Shown: positions 1 through 9,624, counted from the first letter of the stretch. The stretch: 46,187 bases of DNA from Aphanocapsa lilacina HA4352-LM1 (GCA_019359725.1 JAHHGR010000033.1:1-46187), one strand, 5' to 3'. Numbers and translations: made by a program. Notes: generated by a model not told the origin, from the letters alone.

Positions 1-269
1 AGGATGCCGTCAAGCGATACATTGAAACTCACAAGGACAGGGATTGATGAGCTTGCATGCTTGGCTTCGCGGGTCGCTCTCATCCACGGGCACGAGGCCC
101 GTGGTGTTCTCGCTCCCTCTCATAAACATAATTCTTGGGTGTTCAGGTCCCGAGAAACTGGCCGGCCGGTTTTTCTCAGACCTCCTTGGCAATTTTGAAC
201 CTGGGGCTCATCCACCCCGGCGTGGGCGGCGTATGTTTTCGCGTCGCCCAAATTTTGTGGAGGCTTTTC
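1..269. other. Leader region upstream of first DUF4394 gene
   Basis: No convincing gene is seen here. The reading frames that cross it have no recognisable motifs. It probably contains the promoter and untranslated leader of the plus-strand DUF4394 gene that starts at 270. A clear ribosome-binding site (GTGGAGG, 257-263) sits 6 bases before that start. I could not assign a confident -35/-10 pair. Confidence 0.4.
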
Positions 270-1079
270 ATGCGACCCAACAAGCTGATTGCTCTGGCCG
301 GCGCCCTCGCCGTAGCCGCCTCGGCCCTGTTCGCCGGAGCAGTAGAAGCGTCGGAGTCCCCGCTCATCGGACTGACCGACGGCAACACCCTCGTGCGTTT
401 TAATTCCGCCCGCCCTGGCCAGACCCGGACCATCAAAATCCGCGACGTCAACGGCACCGTGATCGGCATCGATTTTCGTCCGGCCAACAAGCTGCTCTAT
501 GCCCTGACCGACACCAACTACCTCTACACGATCAACCCGGCCACCGGTGCCTCGACGTTCATCAGCGTGCTGCCCACCCCCTTCGGCGGCGGCAACAAGT
601 CCGGTTTCGACTTCAACCCGTCGGCGGACCGCCTGCGGCTGGTGGGTAAGCACACCAACGAGAACCTGCGCGTCAACGTCGACACCAACGAGGTTTTTAC
701 CGATACAGATGTTGTCTACGACGCTAACGATGTCAACGCCGGTAAAGATCCCAACGTCTCCGCCTCCGGTTATATCAACAACGTGGCCGCCGCCCCCGCC
801 ACTCGGCTGTACAACATCGACATCGCCCTCGACGTGCTGGTCATTCAAGATCCGCCCAACGACGGCATCTTGAAGACCGTCGGTCCCCTTGGCGCCGATT
901 TTGGCAACACTGCCGGCTTCGACATTTTCATCGATGACAACGGCGTCAACAGCGCCTTCGCTATCTCTGGAGCCACCCTCTACGCGGTCGATCTGGTGAC
1001 CGGCAAAGCCACCAACGTCGGCACCGTGGGCGACGGTTCGCTCAACTTCGTCGGCCTCGCCGCAGTCCCGGCGAAATAA
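270..1079 (+). CDS. Secreted DUF4394 domain protein (copy 1)
   Basis: A 269-residue protein with a signal peptide (positive start MRPNK, hydrophobic core to about residue 24, then AVEASES). The rest is one DUF4394 domain: a run of strand-turn motifs such as NTLVRF, IGIDFRPANK, LYALTD, LYTINPATG, GFDFNPSADRLRLVG and FVGLAAVP, the layout of a small beta-propeller-like extracytoplasmic protein. The family has no established biochemical role. The ATG at 270 is chosen because it has a strong Shine-Dalgarno and opens directly into the signal peptide; an upstream in-frame extension to 135 would bury it. A close paralogue lies at 2596-3384 on the other strand, and between the two is an ECF sigma/anti-sigma pair. 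This suggests, as inference, that both DUF4394 proteins belong to the regulon of that sigma factor. A strong terminator follows. Confidence 0.85.
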   Translation: MRPNKLIALAGALAVAASALFAGAVEASESPLIGLTDGNTLVRFNSARPGQTRTIKIRDVNGTVIGIDFRPANKLLYALTDTNYLYTINPATGASTFISVLPTPFGGGNKSGFDFNPSADRLRLVGKHTNENLRVNVDTNEVFTDTDVVYDANDVNAGKDPNVSASGYINNVAAAPATRLYNIDIALDVLVIQDPPNDGILKTVGPLGADFGNTAGFDIFIDDNGVNSAFAISGATLYAVDLVTGKATNVGTVGDGSLNFVGLAAVPAK

Positions 1080-1125
1080 CTGCCACCGACCGGCAAACTC
1101 CTGACCCCCCTTCCCCCCAATTGCC

Positions 1126-1159
1126 AAAAGCCCCCCGCCCACAGGCGGGGGGCTTTTTT
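1126..1159 (+). terminator. Intrinsic terminator between convergent genes
   Basis: A perfect 10-bp GC stem (1130-1139 with 1144-1153) closes a CACA loop and is followed on the plus strand by six T residues (1154-1159). It ends the DUF4394 gene. Four A residues before the stem (1126-1129) give a short U-tract on the minus strand too, so it may also stop readthrough beyond the convergent anti-sigma gene. Confidence 0.85.
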
Positions 1160-1173
1160 CGGCAGTGCGCCGC

Positions 1174-1896
1174 TCAGCCGGCCACCAGCAGCGACGGGCC
1201 GGTGGGTTGGGCCGGCAGGCTCGCGGGCTCCAAGGTGACGAGCAGTTGGGCGATCGGGCCGCTGTAGGCTTCGACTGGAATCGCAAACTGGGTGATCACC
1301 TTGCCCCCCGCCCCGGGGTTGAACTGCCCGCAGGGGACGGTTTTATTGCCCGCGATCGCCCAGAGGCGGTACACCTGCCCTGCGGGTGCGGCCGGCAGGT
1401 TGTTGATGGCGACGGCCGCCCGTTTGGTGTCGAGATCCATCGCAACGCTGCCGAAGGCGTTCGAGAGCGGTCCGGTCCCTTTCAAAGAAAATTGCAACAG
1501 CACATTGGGCTGCTGGAGCGCTTCGTTGGCCTCTTTGACCGCCTGCAGCTGCTGGCGCAGCCGGAAGCCGTCGATGCCGAAGACCGCCGCCATGCAGGCG
1601 GCTGCCACCGCCGCGATCCAGCCCGGTGAGATGCGCGGCCCGCCCGCCCGGCGCGGCGGCGCGGCGGCGGCATCGAGAATAGCGGTGCGCAGGTGCTTGG
1701 GAGGTGCACTCACCGTGGCGTAGGGCAACAGCCCCAAAACCTTGCGTAACTGCTGCACCTCGCGCTTCAGGGCGAGGTCCTGCGCGAGCAGTTGCTCGAA
1801 TTTTTCGGCTTCCTGGGGCGAGCACCTGGAAAGTTCGCCCAGAACATATTCGATCATCAAATCTTCGCGGCTTTTAGGGCCCGGGGATCCGTACAT
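1174..1896 (-). CDS. RskA-like membrane anti-sigma factor (module 1)
   Basis: A 240-residue single-pass inner-membrane anti-sigma factor. The N-terminal 85 residues form the cytoplasmic sigma-binding region (EYVLGELS and EKFEQLL, the usual helix pair), without a zinc-binding HxxxCxxC motif. One membrane segment lies near residues 91-108 (GWIAAVAAACMAAVFGI), followed by a short coiled stretch and an RskA-type periplasmic domain with the signature VYRLWAI and a cysteine in PCGQF. It is encoded 9 bases downstream of its ECF sigma factor, so the two are almost certainly co-transcribed and act as a pair: the anti-sigma factor would hold the sigma factor until an envelope signal triggers its proteolysis. 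That mechanism is known for SigK/RskA in mycobacteria and is inferred here. Confidence 0.85.
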   Translation of the reverse strand: MYGSPGPKSREDLMIEYVLGELSRCSPQEAEKFEQLLAQDLALKREVQQLRKVLGLLPYATVSAPPKHLRTAILDAAAAPPRRAGGPRISPGWIAAVAAACMAAVFGIDGFRLRQQLQAVKEANEALQQPNVLLQFSLKGTGPLSNAFGSVAMDLDTKRAAVAINNLPAAPAGQVYRLWAIAGNKTVPCGQFNPGAGGKVITQFAIPVEAYSGPIAQLLVTLEPASLPAQPTGPSLLVAG

Positions 1897-1905
1897 AAGT
1901 CCACA

Positions 1906-2499
1906 CTACCCGACATATTCCTGCAACGTTTCTTTGAGTTCCGACAGCCCCCTGCGCACCCAACTTTTGACCGTGCCGAGCGGTGTTCCCAACTTCTCGG
2001 CGATTTCTCTTTGGCTCAACTCTTTAAAGTAAGACATCTCCAACACCCGGCGGTAGTTGGGAGAAAGTTTTTCGAGGGCGTCGCGCACCACCTGTGAACA
2101 TTCGTTGATCGAAGCGCTCTCCATCGGCGTCACCGGCGAGGTCTCGACTACCCTGCTTTGTCCCCAGCGCTGCATCAATTTTGCCGCCCGGCCCTTGGCG
2201 CGCAGCCTGTCGATAGCCCGCGAGCGGGTGAGGGTGATGAGATAGCTGCTCGGCGCCCCCCTGGTCGGATCGTAGGTACAGTTGCGAAATAGGGAAAGAA
2301 ACACCTCCTGGGTCAGATCCTCCGCTTCCTGGGGATTGGTGAGAATAGCGAGCGCTAGCCCATAGACCAAACCGCCGAAGCGGTCGTAAAGAGTTCCCAG
2401 GGCGGCCAACTGACCGCCCTTGATCGAGCGGAACAACTCGACATCCCCGCCTGCGCGCAGATTTGCCGGCCGGCTGTCCGATGAGTCGGGAGGGTGCAT
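1906..2499 (-). CDS. ECF-type RNA polymerase sigma factor (module 1)
   Basis: A 197-residue group IV sigma factor. Region 2 lies near residues 30-105 (LYDRFGGLVYGLAL, the EAEDLTQEVFLSLF motif that contacts core polymerase, and SRAIDRLR). Region 4 lies near 130-195 with the helix-turn-helix KLSPNYRRVLEMSYF, SQREIAEKLGTPLGTVKSWV. The combination resembles the SigK group that pairs with RskA-type anti-sigma factors, and such a gene follows directly. Upstream on the same strand is the second DUF4394 gene. No clear Shine-Dalgarno precedes the ATG at 2499. Target promoters cannot be fixed from this window because I found no obvious repeated -35/-10 motif upstream of the two DUF4394 genes. Confidence 0.9.
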   Translation of the reverse strand: MHPPDSSDSRPANLRAGGDVELFRSIKGGQLAALGTLYDRFGGLVYGLALAILTNPQEAEDLTQEVFLSLFRNCTYDPTRGAPSSYLITLTRSRAIDRLRAKGRAAKLMQRWGQSRVVETSPVTPMESASINECSQVVRDALEKLSPNYRRVLEMSYFKELSQREIAEKLGTPLGTVKSWVRRGLSELKETLQEYVG

Positions 2500-2595
2500 G
2501 GGGTTTTACTGAAGGGCCCTGAACGGATAGGTCGGTAAGCAGGGATGACTGCTCATTGAACACTACGCACCCTGGCGGTGTTTGGATGCAAACTC

Positions 2596-3384
2596 TCAAA
2601 AGCGCTCGGGCACGGCCGCCAGGCCAAAGACCGCCAATTTGCCGTCGCCGATGGTGCCCAAAGACCGCGCCTGGCCGCTTTTGAGATCGACGGTATAGAG
2701 CACCGCGCCCGAGGTGGCGAAGGCCCGGTCTTTGCCACCGGACCCGGTGAGGATATCAAACCCACCGACCGCACCGAAGTCGACCCCCAACGAACCGACG
2801 GTATTGAGGACACCGTTGTTGGGGGGGTCTTGGACGGTGAGCACATCGAGGCCGAAGTCGATATTCAACAGCTTTGTCGCCCCGGCTTTGGCCACCGAAT
2901 TGGTGTAGGCCGAAGCGCTCACCTGGGGAGTTTTCTTGGCGTTGCGGTCGCGGGGAGCGTAGGCCAGCTTGCCGTCTACCGCCGTTGCCCCCAAATCGAC
3001 GTTGACCCGCAGATCCTGGCCGTCGGCACCCACCAGCCGCAACCGGTCCGCCGACGGGTTGAAGTCGAAGCCGGATTGCACCCCGCCCGTAAAGGGTACC
3101 GAGAGGGTACTCACTAAAGATGCCGAACCGCCCACCGGATCGATGGTGTAGAGATTCTGGGCGTCACTGAGGCCGTAGAGCTTGCCGTCGGCAGGACGGT
3201 AGTCGATCCCCACCAGGGTGCCGCTCACACCGCTCACTTTGAGGGTTGTCGCCGCGGCGGGCCGCTCGGCTTCAAAACGGACCAAAGTATTGTTCCCGGC
3301 TAGACCAATCAACTCGATCGGTGCGGCTGTTGCCGCCGCCGCCACAAAAAATGGACACACAATCACCAACCAGAATTTTGGCAT
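2596..3384 (-). CDS. Secreted DUF4394 domain protein (copy 2)
   Basis: A 262-residue paralogue of the protein at 270-1079, with matching blocks such as NNTLVRFEAERP, LVGIDYRPADGKLYGLSD, LYTIDPVGG, GFDFNPSADRLRLVG, DVLTVQDPPNNG and FGLAAVPE. A signal peptide covers about residues 1-20 (hydrophobic core VIVCPFFVAAAATAA). It is the first gene of the minus-strand set DUF4394, sigma, anti-sigma; the gap to the sigma gene is 96 bases. The likely role is as an extracytoplasmic effector or target of the adjacent sigma system (inference; the family is of unknown function). The start at 3384 is taken because it begins the signal peptide. Confidence 0.85.
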   Translation of the reverse strand: MPKFWLVIVCPFFVAAAATAAPIELIGLAGNNTLVRFEAERPAAATTLKVSGVSGTLVGIDYRPADGKLYGLSDAQNLYTIDPVGGSASLVSTLSVPFTGGVQSGFDFNPSADRLRLVGADGQDLRVNVDLGATAVDGKLAYAPRDRNAKKTPQVSASAYTNSVAKAGATKLLNIDFGLDVLTVQDPPNNGVLNTVGSLGVDFGAVGGFDILTGSGGKDRAFATSGAVLYTVDLKSGQARSLGTIGDGKLAVFGLAAVPERF

Positions 3385-3485
3385 GGGTGCAACCTGCGAG
3401 GGATAGATCCAACCCTACCAGAGATAAAGCGTACTACATTCTTCCTTTGTGTGTAGGCGCATGCCGCACTTAAACAGTAGCGTAT

Positions 3486-4034
3486 ATGGCAGAAAGCCTG
3501 AGGATCGCAGCAGTGGGAATTGGCTCACCAACAGAAGATGATATTGACTGTATAGACATGGTTATTGCTGAGGCAAACGCTGCCGTCGACGAAGGCAAGG
3601 CCGGTGTGGGGGCGATGCTCACCTGGCGCGGCAAGGTGCTTGCCCTCGAGCACAACCAGTATGCCGAGACCCACGACGTCACCGCCCATGGCGAGATGTC
3701 CATCCTGCGCGCGCAGGCCGAACGTCTCGATGGGATGAGCGATGAGGATAAAAAAGACCTCTGCATGTACGTCACCCTGGAACCCTGCCTGATGTGTCTA
3801 TCGGCAATGTCCCTGACGGGCATCCCGAGGGTGGTCTACGCGGCGCTGTCCGAGGACGCGAACATCGAGCAGGCGCTGCTGGAGGGGGCCACCGCCCGCA
3901 ATGTCAATGACGCCCTGGTGCGCGGACCGCTTGAACTGGTGCCCGGGGTGCGCCGCGAGGAAGGCATCAAGCTCCTGGTGCGCATGGACATGCGCCGGGG
4001 CGATCCCGATTCCGGGGTTGGACACACCGATTGA
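3486..4034 (+). CDS. Zinc-dependent nucleoside/nucleobase deaminase family protein
   Basis: A 182-residue member of the cytidine/deoxycytidylate deaminase superfamily. The catalytic pair is visible: HGE (His68, Glu70) as first zinc ligand and proton shuttle, and PCLMC (Cys101, Cys104) as the remaining zinc ligands. Family members hydrolytically deaminate cytosine, guanine or tRNA adenosine. The usual HAE is HGE here, and I cannot decide the substrate from sequence alone. It is probably not the tRNA editor TadA, since it has an extra N-terminal segment and a C-terminal tail rich in acidic and arginine residues. It is divergent from the DUF4394 gene at 3384 and is followed by dprA on the same strand. 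Confidence 0.75.
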   Translation: MAESLRIAAVGIGSPTEDDIDCIDMVIAEANAAVDEGKAGVGAMLTWRGKVLALEHNQYAETHDVTAHGEMSILRAQAERLDGMSDEDKKDLCMYVTLEPCLMCLSAMSLTGIPRVVYAALSEDANIEQALLEGATARNVNDALVRGPLELVPGVRREEGIKLLVRMDMRRGDPDSGVGHTD

Positions 4035-4115
4035 CCGCACACCTGTCCGGTGGGCGGCTGGCGGCGCCGAACCGTTGCCGGTAAGGGCGATGCGGGGAGA
4101 TGCTGCCATCGTCGG

Positions 4116-5213
4116 ATGTGGAGCGGGGCATTGACAAGTGAGCGGGCTTATTGGGTCGCCTGGCGGCAATCGCCGGGGGTTGGTCCTGTCACCATCCGGC
4201 GGCTCAGGGAGCATTTCGGGTCGTTGCAGGCGGCCTGGGAAGCGGCAGAGACCGAGTTCTCGGCGGTCGAAGGCTGGAGCGTCCGCAGGGGTCTCGACAG
4301 CCGTCGCTACCGCGAGCGCACTGATCCGGGGCTTTTGCTCGAAGCACTGGAGGACCATTGGCCATCCTTCTGGACGCCGGCCGACGGGGATTATCCACCG
4401 CTGTTGCGCGAGATTCCCGACCCGCCCCCTTTGCTTTTTTACCGCGGGCCGCTGCGGCAACTGTCGCCCGCGGTCGCTGTGGTGGGCACCCGTCACCCCA
4501 GCGACTACGGCAAGCGCTGGGCCTCACAAATCGCCGAAACCTTGGCTGCGGCAGGCTTTCTGGTGATTTCCGGTCTGGCCGCAGGCATCGACGGTATTGC
4601 CCACGGGGCCGCCCTTAGGACCGGGAAGACTGCGGCAGTCCTCGCAACTAGCCTGACGCGCGTCTATCCGCCCGAGCACGCGGGTATGGCTGCCGAGATT
4701 GCCCGCGGCGGTCTGCTGCTGAGCGAATATGCCCCCGAGGAAGAAATCCTCACCCTTAACTTTCCCCGCCGCAACCGGATTGTCGTGGGCATGAGTCTCG
4801 CCACGATCGTCATCGAAGCGCCCGAGCGCTCCGGCGCGCTCATCTCGGCGTATCTGGCCTGCGATTACAACCGGGAATTGTTCGCCCTGCCCGGGGCCAT
4901 CGATACGCCCCAGGCGCAAGGGTGCCTCAAGCTGATTTCCCAGGGGGCGCGGGTCATCCTTGGCCTCGAAGCGCTGCTGGCTGATCTGGGCGCCCAACTG
5001 GTGCGCGCCACGGTGCCTTCCGCGCTGCCCCCGGTGCTCGACGGCGACGAGAAGCGTATCTGGGATCAGATCCAGGGCGACGGCCGCTCCTTCGACGAGT
5101 TGGCTTTGGGGACGGGACTTGCTACCGACCGGCTCGCAAGCGCGTTGCTCACCCTCGAACTGCGGGGACTGCTCGTGCAGCAGGCCGGGTCGCGCTACGG
5201 CCGGGCACTTTGA
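4116..5213 (+). CDS. dprA: DNA-processing protein DprA
   Basis: DprA binds incoming single-stranded DNA during natural transformation and loads RecA. The product (365 residues from ATG 4116) has the N-terminal helical region (ERAYWVAW, PGVGPVTIRRL), the Rossmann-like core with the signatures GTRHPSDYGKRWA, SGLAAGIDGIAHGAAL, LSEYAPEE and FPRRNRIVVGMS, and a C-terminal winged helix (about the last 60 residues). The start is uncertain. ATG 4116 is in frame, but TTG 4131 has a better-spaced GGAG (4120-4123) and would give MTSERAYWVAW, closer to the usual DprA N-terminus. The last 19 bases overlap the convergent DUF4198 gene. Its presence fits the natural competence common in cyanobacteria. Confidence 0.92.
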   Translation: MWSGALTSERAYWVAWRQSPGVGPVTIRRLREHFGSLQAAWEAAETEFSAVEGWSVRRGLDSRRYRERTDPGLLLEALEDHWPSFWTPADGDYPPLLREIPDPPPLLFYRGPLRQLSPAVAVVGTRHPSDYGKRWASQIAETLAAAGFLVISGLAAGIDGIAHGAALRTGKTAAVLATSLTRVYPPEHAGMAAEIARGGLLLSEYAPEEEILTLNFPRRNRIVVGMSLATIVIEAPERSGALISAYLACDYNRELFALPGAIDTPQAQGCLKLISQGARVILGLEALLADLGAQLVRATVPSALPPVLDGDEKRIWDQIQGDGRSFDELALGTGLATDRLASALLTLELRGLLVQQAGSRYGRAL

Positions 5214-6034
5214 GCCGGGGCGTCCGCCAGGGCAAAAGTCAGCGAACTCCAGAAGCTTTCCCAATCGACATTGCGGCAGTCCCGGGCACAGGCGCGCATG
5301 TGCACCAGCCGCACGATCCAGGGGCCGGGGCGATCGAGCCGGAAGCCGGCGCGGCCCTCTTTGTCGGTGCGCGCCGAGAGGCGCACGAGTTTGCCGCCGG
5401 TGGTATTGAGCGCATCGATCTGCCGGTTTGCAAGCGGTTTGCCCTCAAAGAACACGCGCACCCCCAGGCTCTGGCCAGGCTGCAGGTTCACCGGGTTCTG
5501 CTCAGGGACGATCTCGATGGGCTTACCCAGGGTGCGCAGAGCAATTTCGTCGTTGCGGACATCCCCGGTCTGCACCAGCGCTTTGATGTTGCGCGAGTAG
5601 CGCTCGCGCCCCTGGGTCTGCAGCTTTTTGGTCTTTTTGCGCACCGCCAGGATATCGGTGAGCCCTTCGTGGCGCAGGTACTCGTTGAACTGTTTGGGTT
5701 CGAGATTGATGTTCTGGGCGGTGCGATCGAGGGCCAGCAGATGGGTGCCCGCCTCAGCAAAGGTCAACTCCGCCAGCGGCAGCTGCTGATCGGGTGTGGT
5801 AGCGCTCAACTCCCGTGCTTCAGTGGCGGAAATCAGCACAAAGCTGGGGGTGCGATCCTTCTGAAAGGGGCGCTCGTTTTCTGGCTTAAAGTCGTCGCCG
5901 TAATAAAGATGCACCTTGAGTGGCTCGCCCGCGGCGGGCGTGAACTTCTCGGGCATCAACCAGTAGTCGTGGGCCGCGGCCGGTAAGGCGGCGATGGCAG
6001 CGGCGGCAAGGGTAATGAGGGTGGTGTAAATCAA
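5195..6034 (-). CDS. DUF4198 domain periplasmic protein
   Basis: A 279-residue protein with a signal peptide (hydrophobic to about residue 21, ending AAAHDYW) and the DUF4198 hallmark of a mature N-terminus HDYWLMPEKF followed by a greek-key beta domain (GEPLKVHLYYGDDF). Near residues 185-255 is a second beta domain of the type found in nickel or cobalt uptake accessory proteins (GQSLGVRVFFEGKPLA, TDKEGRAGFRLDRPGPWIVRL). DUF4198 proteins often accompany Ni/Co transporters and bind metal through the N-terminal His. No such transporter is next door, so a metal role is only an inference. The 3' end overlaps dprA by 19 bases. Confidence 0.7.
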   Translation of the reverse strand: MIYTTLITLAAAAIAALPAAAHDYWLMPEKFTPAAGEPLKVHLYYGDDFKPENERPFQKDRTPSFVLISATEARELSATTPDQQLPLAELTFAEAGTHLLALDRTAQNINLEPKQFNEYLRHEGLTDILAVRKKTKKLQTQGRERYSRNIKALVQTGDVRNDEIALRTLGKPIEIVPEQNPVNLQPGQSLGVRVFFEGKPLANRQIDALNTTGGKLVRLSARTDKEGRAGFRLDRPGPWIVRLVHMRACARDCRNVDWESFWSSLTFALADAPAQSARP

Positions 6035-6193
6035 AGAAACTTGCTTGGGCGACGAGCCCTATTTTAAACTCCGCCTGCGCAGGCGGTGGATTATCCCAAC
6101 GGGGAGATGTACCACGCCATACCGTCTGCAAAGATGGGCGGGCCGGACTCCAACTGTCCAGGCGCTCACCAGAAAACTTTCGTCGATCGAGTC

Positions 6194-7507
6194 ATGACCT
6201 TTAACTGGTGGTTTGTGATCGTTGGGGCACTATTTATCGTTATGGCGCTCTCCAACTCGATTCTGCGTCGTCTACCGCTCACCACTTCGTTGCTGTATCT
6301 TCTGGTGGGACTGGTGCTCGGCCCCGTCGGCCTGGGGTTCATACGGCTCGATGCCATTGAGCAAGCCGGGTGGCTCGAACGAATCACAGAGGTGGCCGTG
6401 ATCATTTCGCTGTTTACCTCCGGGCTAAAGCTGCGCACGCCGCTGTCGCAAAAACGCTGGCAACTGCCCGTGCGCCTTGCCTTCGTCTCGATGACAGTCA
6501 CCGTCGCCTTGATTGCCGGTGCAGGAGTGTTCTGGCTGGGACTGCCCCTGGGAGCGGCGATTTTGCTTGGGGCGGTGCTTGCCCCAACCGATCCGGTGCT
6601 TGCCTCCGATGTGCAACTGGAAGATCCGTTTGACGGCGATCGATTGCGCTTCAGCCTCACCGGCGAAGCGGGCCTCAACGACGGCACCGCCTTTCCGTTT
6701 GTGATGTTGGGGTTGGGACTGCTGGGTCTGCACGAGTTGGGTGAGGGAGGTTGGCGCTGGGTTGCGGTCGATGTCCTCTGGGCAACGGTTGCCGGGTTGG
6801 GCGTCGGATGGCTTTGCGGCCTGATGGTGGGCAAACTGGTGCTCTATTTGCGCAGTCGCCGCGAGGAGGCCGTCCAACTCGACGATTTTCTGGCCCTGGG
6901 ATTAATCGCCCTGTCCTACGGAGCGGCGCTGTTGGTAGCCGGCTATGGATTTCTTGCCGTCTTCGCCGCCGGATTGGCGCTGCGCAGTGTTGAACTGCAA
7001 GCCGCTGGCGAAAAGCCTCCCGAGGACGTTCAGGCGATGGCCCGCCAGGGCGCCGGGGAGGAAGTACCCCCGGGCGCCGACTTGGCGCCGCTGTTTATGG
7101 CCCAGGCGGTGCTCGAATTCAACGGACAACTCGAGCGCATCGGGGAGGTGGTGGTCGTGGTACTGGTGGGTGGATTGCTCGCTACTTTCTTGCCGCCGCC
7201 TGCCGCTTTGCTGTGGTTTGTGCCGCTGTTGTTTCTGGTGATCCGGCCGATCTCGGTGTGGATCGGACTGTTGGGCTCCAACACCTCCGGACTGCAGCGC
7301 CGGTTGATGGCCTGGTTCGGCATTCGCGGCATCGGCTCCATTTACTATTTGATGTTTGCGATCACCCACGGTCTACCCGGGGACATCGCCCGCACCCTGA
7401 CGGCGATCACCCTTGTGGTGGTGGCGATTTCGATCGTCGTGCATGGCATCTCAGTGACGCCGTTGATGAGTCTCTACAGCCGCCGCACCGAGGACAAGCC
7501 CGCATAA
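6194..7507 (+). CDS. CPA1-type sodium/proton antiporter
   Basis: A 437-residue membrane protein with about 12-13 hydrophobic segments, typical of cation:proton antiporters of the NhaP/CPA1 family. The ion-site signature lies in APTDPVLASDVQ and GEAGLNDGTAFP, and the family motif FGIRGIGSIYYL is near the C-terminus. It exchanges Na+ or K+ for H+ across the cytoplasmic membrane. The start is placed at ATG 6194, where the first membrane helix begins (MTFNWWFVIVGALF). An upstream ATG at 6086 would add 36 hydrophilic residues with no sign of function. There is a glutamine- and proline-containing loop near residues 275-310. It is convergent with argZ/agrE, and the 38-base gap holds no clear terminator. 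Confidence 0.88.
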   Translation: MTFNWWFVIVGALFIVMALSNSILRRLPLTTSLLYLLVGLVLGPVGLGFIRLDAIEQAGWLERITEVAVIISLFTSGLKLRTPLSQKRWQLPVRLAFVSMTVTVALIAGAGVFWLGLPLGAAILLGAVLAPTDPVLASDVQLEDPFDGDRLRFSLTGEAGLNDGTAFPFVMLGLGLLGLHELGEGGWRWVAVDVLWATVAGLGVGWLCGLMVGKLVLYLRSRREEAVQLDDFLALGLIALSYGAALLVAGYGFLAVFAAGLALRSVELQAAGEKPPEDVQAMARQGAGEEVPPGADLAPLFMAQAVLEFNGQLERIGEVVVVVLVGGLLATFLPPPAALLWFVPLLFLVIRPISVWIGLLGSNTSGLQRRLMAWFGIRGIGSIYYLMFAITHGLPGDIARTLTAITLVVVAISIVVHGISVTPLMSLYSRRTEDKPA

Positions 7508-7545
7508 TTCAAGATGTCTAACCCTTGTGCAGTCGACCTGGAGAT

Positions 7546-9624
7546 TCAGTGATCCAGGTAATGCAACTGCCGCACCAGCAAGCTCAAGAACAGACCGACG
7601 TCGGTGACCACGCCGACCGATTCGACCGAACCGCGGTCGGCCAGCTTGGTGACCACCGCCGGGTTGATATCGACGCACACCAGCTTCACTCCGGCAGGGG
7701 TCATGTTCCCGACGCCGATCGAATGGAGCATCGAGGAGAGCATCAAGATCAGATCCGCCCCTTCGATCAGGCGGGCGTAGTCGGTTTGGGCTTCAATCAG
7801 ATCCATCTCGGTGTCGGGCAATGGCCCGTCGTCGCGGATCGAACCTGCCAGCGAAAAGGGCACCCTAGCTTTGACGCACTCGTAGAAGATGCCCGAGTGC
7901 AGCACCCCCTGCTCGACGGCGGCGGCGATGCTCCCGCAGTGGCGGATGAGGTTGATGGTCTTCAGGTGGTGGCGATGGCCACCCTGGATGACGACGCCCC
8001 GCTGCAAATCCACCCCCAGCGAGGTGCCGTGGAAAGCTTGCTCGATGTCGTGGACGGCGATGGCGTTGCCGCCCAAGAGCGCCTGCACGTAGCCTTCGCG
8101 GATAAGGCTGGCCAGATGCGCACCGCCGCCGGTGTGGATGACGACGGGTCCGGCCACCACCACTGCCTTGCCGCCCTGGGTGCGCAGGCGGCGCAACTGC
8201 CAGGCCACCTGCTCGACCACCAGTTCGACGCGCCGCTCGCTGGAGACACCCGAGGCCATGAACGAAAATTCTTCGCGCTCGCGATCAGGAAGGGCCTTCT
8301 GGTGGCGGGTGCGGATCCCCTCGACACCGGTCACCACCCGCTCACCGGCTTTGATGTCCCGCAGCAGTGCGCAACGGGCGGTTCCAGTCTCCGGCTCGAC
8401 GACGATGGCGCCGTCCATGCGCTGGTGGGCCACCACCACCCAGCGTCCCCCCAGGCGCACTTCCGTCGGATAAATACTGGTGACAAAAAAGTCCTGCGGC
8501 GCCACGCCGTCCTGGGTGGCCCTCTGCAGTTCGGCATCGCGAACGGCCTCCTCGGCAAGCACCGCACCGCGATCGATAAGCTGGGTGAGAACACTTTCGA
8601 GGGTCTCTGCGGTGGGAGCAGTCACCTGCAATCGCGTATAGGAGGTGTCCTGACGCCGCTGACCGACTTTAAAGTCCAGGATCTGGAAGCTGGCGCCGCC
8701 TTTGAGAATCAGATCGATCACCTCGGTCATCAGGGCCGAATCGAGCAGGTGCCCCTGCATCTCGACATTGCGCGTGGCGACCTGCACCTGGGGCATCTCG
8801 ACGGTGCGCGGCTCTGTGAGTCGCAGCGTCAGGCACTTGGCCGCTCCGCCCGCCTTGAGAAATTCGCTGAGGGGCGTCTCGCGCACTTCGAAGTTGCAGC
8901 TGGCCAGCCGCGCCGCAAGCCCCGGCGTCACCTGGTTGACGATCACCGTGCGCTCGACATTGACGGCGTTACAGGCAAAGTTGACCGCGTCGACTTCGCC
9001 TACCACCAACCGCTTGTCCGGGCTCACCCGCGATTCGATCAGGCGATTGGAGGCATCGTCGAAGGCGGGCGGATAGTAGAGCAAATAGCCATCCGACAGC
9101 GGACAAAAGCAGGTGTCGAGGTGGTAAAAGCGCTCGTCCACCAACCGCAGTGAGAGCACTTCGATGTCGAGGTACTTAGCCAGGTACGGGTGCGACTCTA
9201 GCGACGAGCGAAACCCGTAGCCCGCCCACAGCCAGCGGCCCTCCCGGTCGAGCAGCGCGTCGCCTGCCCCTTCGAAGGCGATCTTGGTGGGCAGTTCGCA
9301 GACCACATAGCCCTGTGCCTCAAACCAGGTGCGGAAGTGGGGCTCCTCGCCCTGGCGTTCCGGGTGAAAGAACCGGCTCAGCACGACATTCTTGTCGAGC
9401 ACCAGCCCGGCGTTGGCGGTAAAGACCATGTCCGGCCAGCCGGGGGCGGGCTCGACCAGCTGCACATCGGCAAGCTCGTCCAGGATCTTGTGCAGTCCCT
9501 CCCACTGGCGGGCCGCCTCTTCGCGCGAGGAGCGGTGCACGTTGCCCTCCATCCAGGGGTTGATGATGTAGTCCACCTTGTAGTGGGTGGGCGAACACAT
9601 CAAATAGCGCAATCCGGAACGCAT
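7546..9624 (-). CDS. argZ: Arginine dihydrolase / LOR-SDH fusion (ArgZ/AgrE type)
   Basis: A 692-residue bifunctional enzyme. Residues 1 to about 275 form the guanidino-group-modifying fold that converts arginine to ornithine, CO2 and two ammonia molecules. Asn71, His168 and Cys264 sit at exactly the catalytic positions reported for cyanobacterial ArgZ, in the contexts TANAG, YHLDTCF and AAKCLTL. The remainder is the LOR/SDH-like domain (TIGR00300-type), which in Anabaena AgrE makes proline from ornithine with NAD+. The enzyme links nitrogen stored as arginine or cyanophycin back to ammonia and proline. The start at 9624 gives the standard [15 protein letters not shown]. It is convergent with the antiporter gene and lies 63 bases downstream of the hydrolase gene on the same strand. 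Confidence 0.92.
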   Translation of the reverse strand: MRSGLRYLMCSPTHYKVDYIINPWMEGNVHRSSREEAARQWEGLHKILDELADVQLVEPAPGWPDMVFTANAGLVLDKNVVLSRFFHPERQGEEPHFRTWFEAQGYVVCELPTKIAFEGAGDALLDREGRWLWAGYGFRSSLESHPYLAKYLDIEVLSLRLVDERFYHLDTCFCPLSDGYLLYYPPAFDDASNRLIESRVSPDKRLVVGEVDAVNFACNAVNVERTVIVNQVTPGLAARLASCNFEVRETPLSEFLKAGGAAKCLTLRLTEPRTVEMPQVQVATRNVEMQGHLLDSALMTEVIDLILKGGASFQILDFKVGQRRQDTSYTRLQVTAPTAETLESVLTQLIDRGAVLAEEAVRDAELQRATQDGVAPQDFFVTSIYPTEVRLGGRWVVVAHQRMDGAIVVEPETGTARCALLRDIKAGERVVTGVEGIRTRHQKALPDREREEFSFMASGVSSERRVELVVEQVAWQLRRLRTQGGKAVVVAGPVVIHTGGGAHLASLIREGYVQALLGGNAIAVHDIEQAFHGTSLGVDLQRGVVIQGGHRHHLKTINLIRHCGSIAAAVEQGVLHSGIFYECVKARVPFSLAGSIRDDGPLPDTEMDLIEAQTDYARLIEGADLILMLSSMLHSIGVGNMTPAGVKLVCVDINPAVVTKLADRGSVESVGVVTDVGLFLSLLVRQLHYLDH

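Noticed and set aside
120..1286. Long minus-strand frame (388 codons) across the DUF4394 gene
   Set aside because: Glycine/valine-rich product without motifs, antisense to a gene with signal peptide, ribosome-binding site and paralogue.
7525..9153. Long plus-strand frame (542 codons) opposite argZ/agrE
   Set aside because: His/Gln/Asp-rich translation typical of the shadow frame of a GC-rich gene; the minus strand has all catalytic residues of ArgZ.
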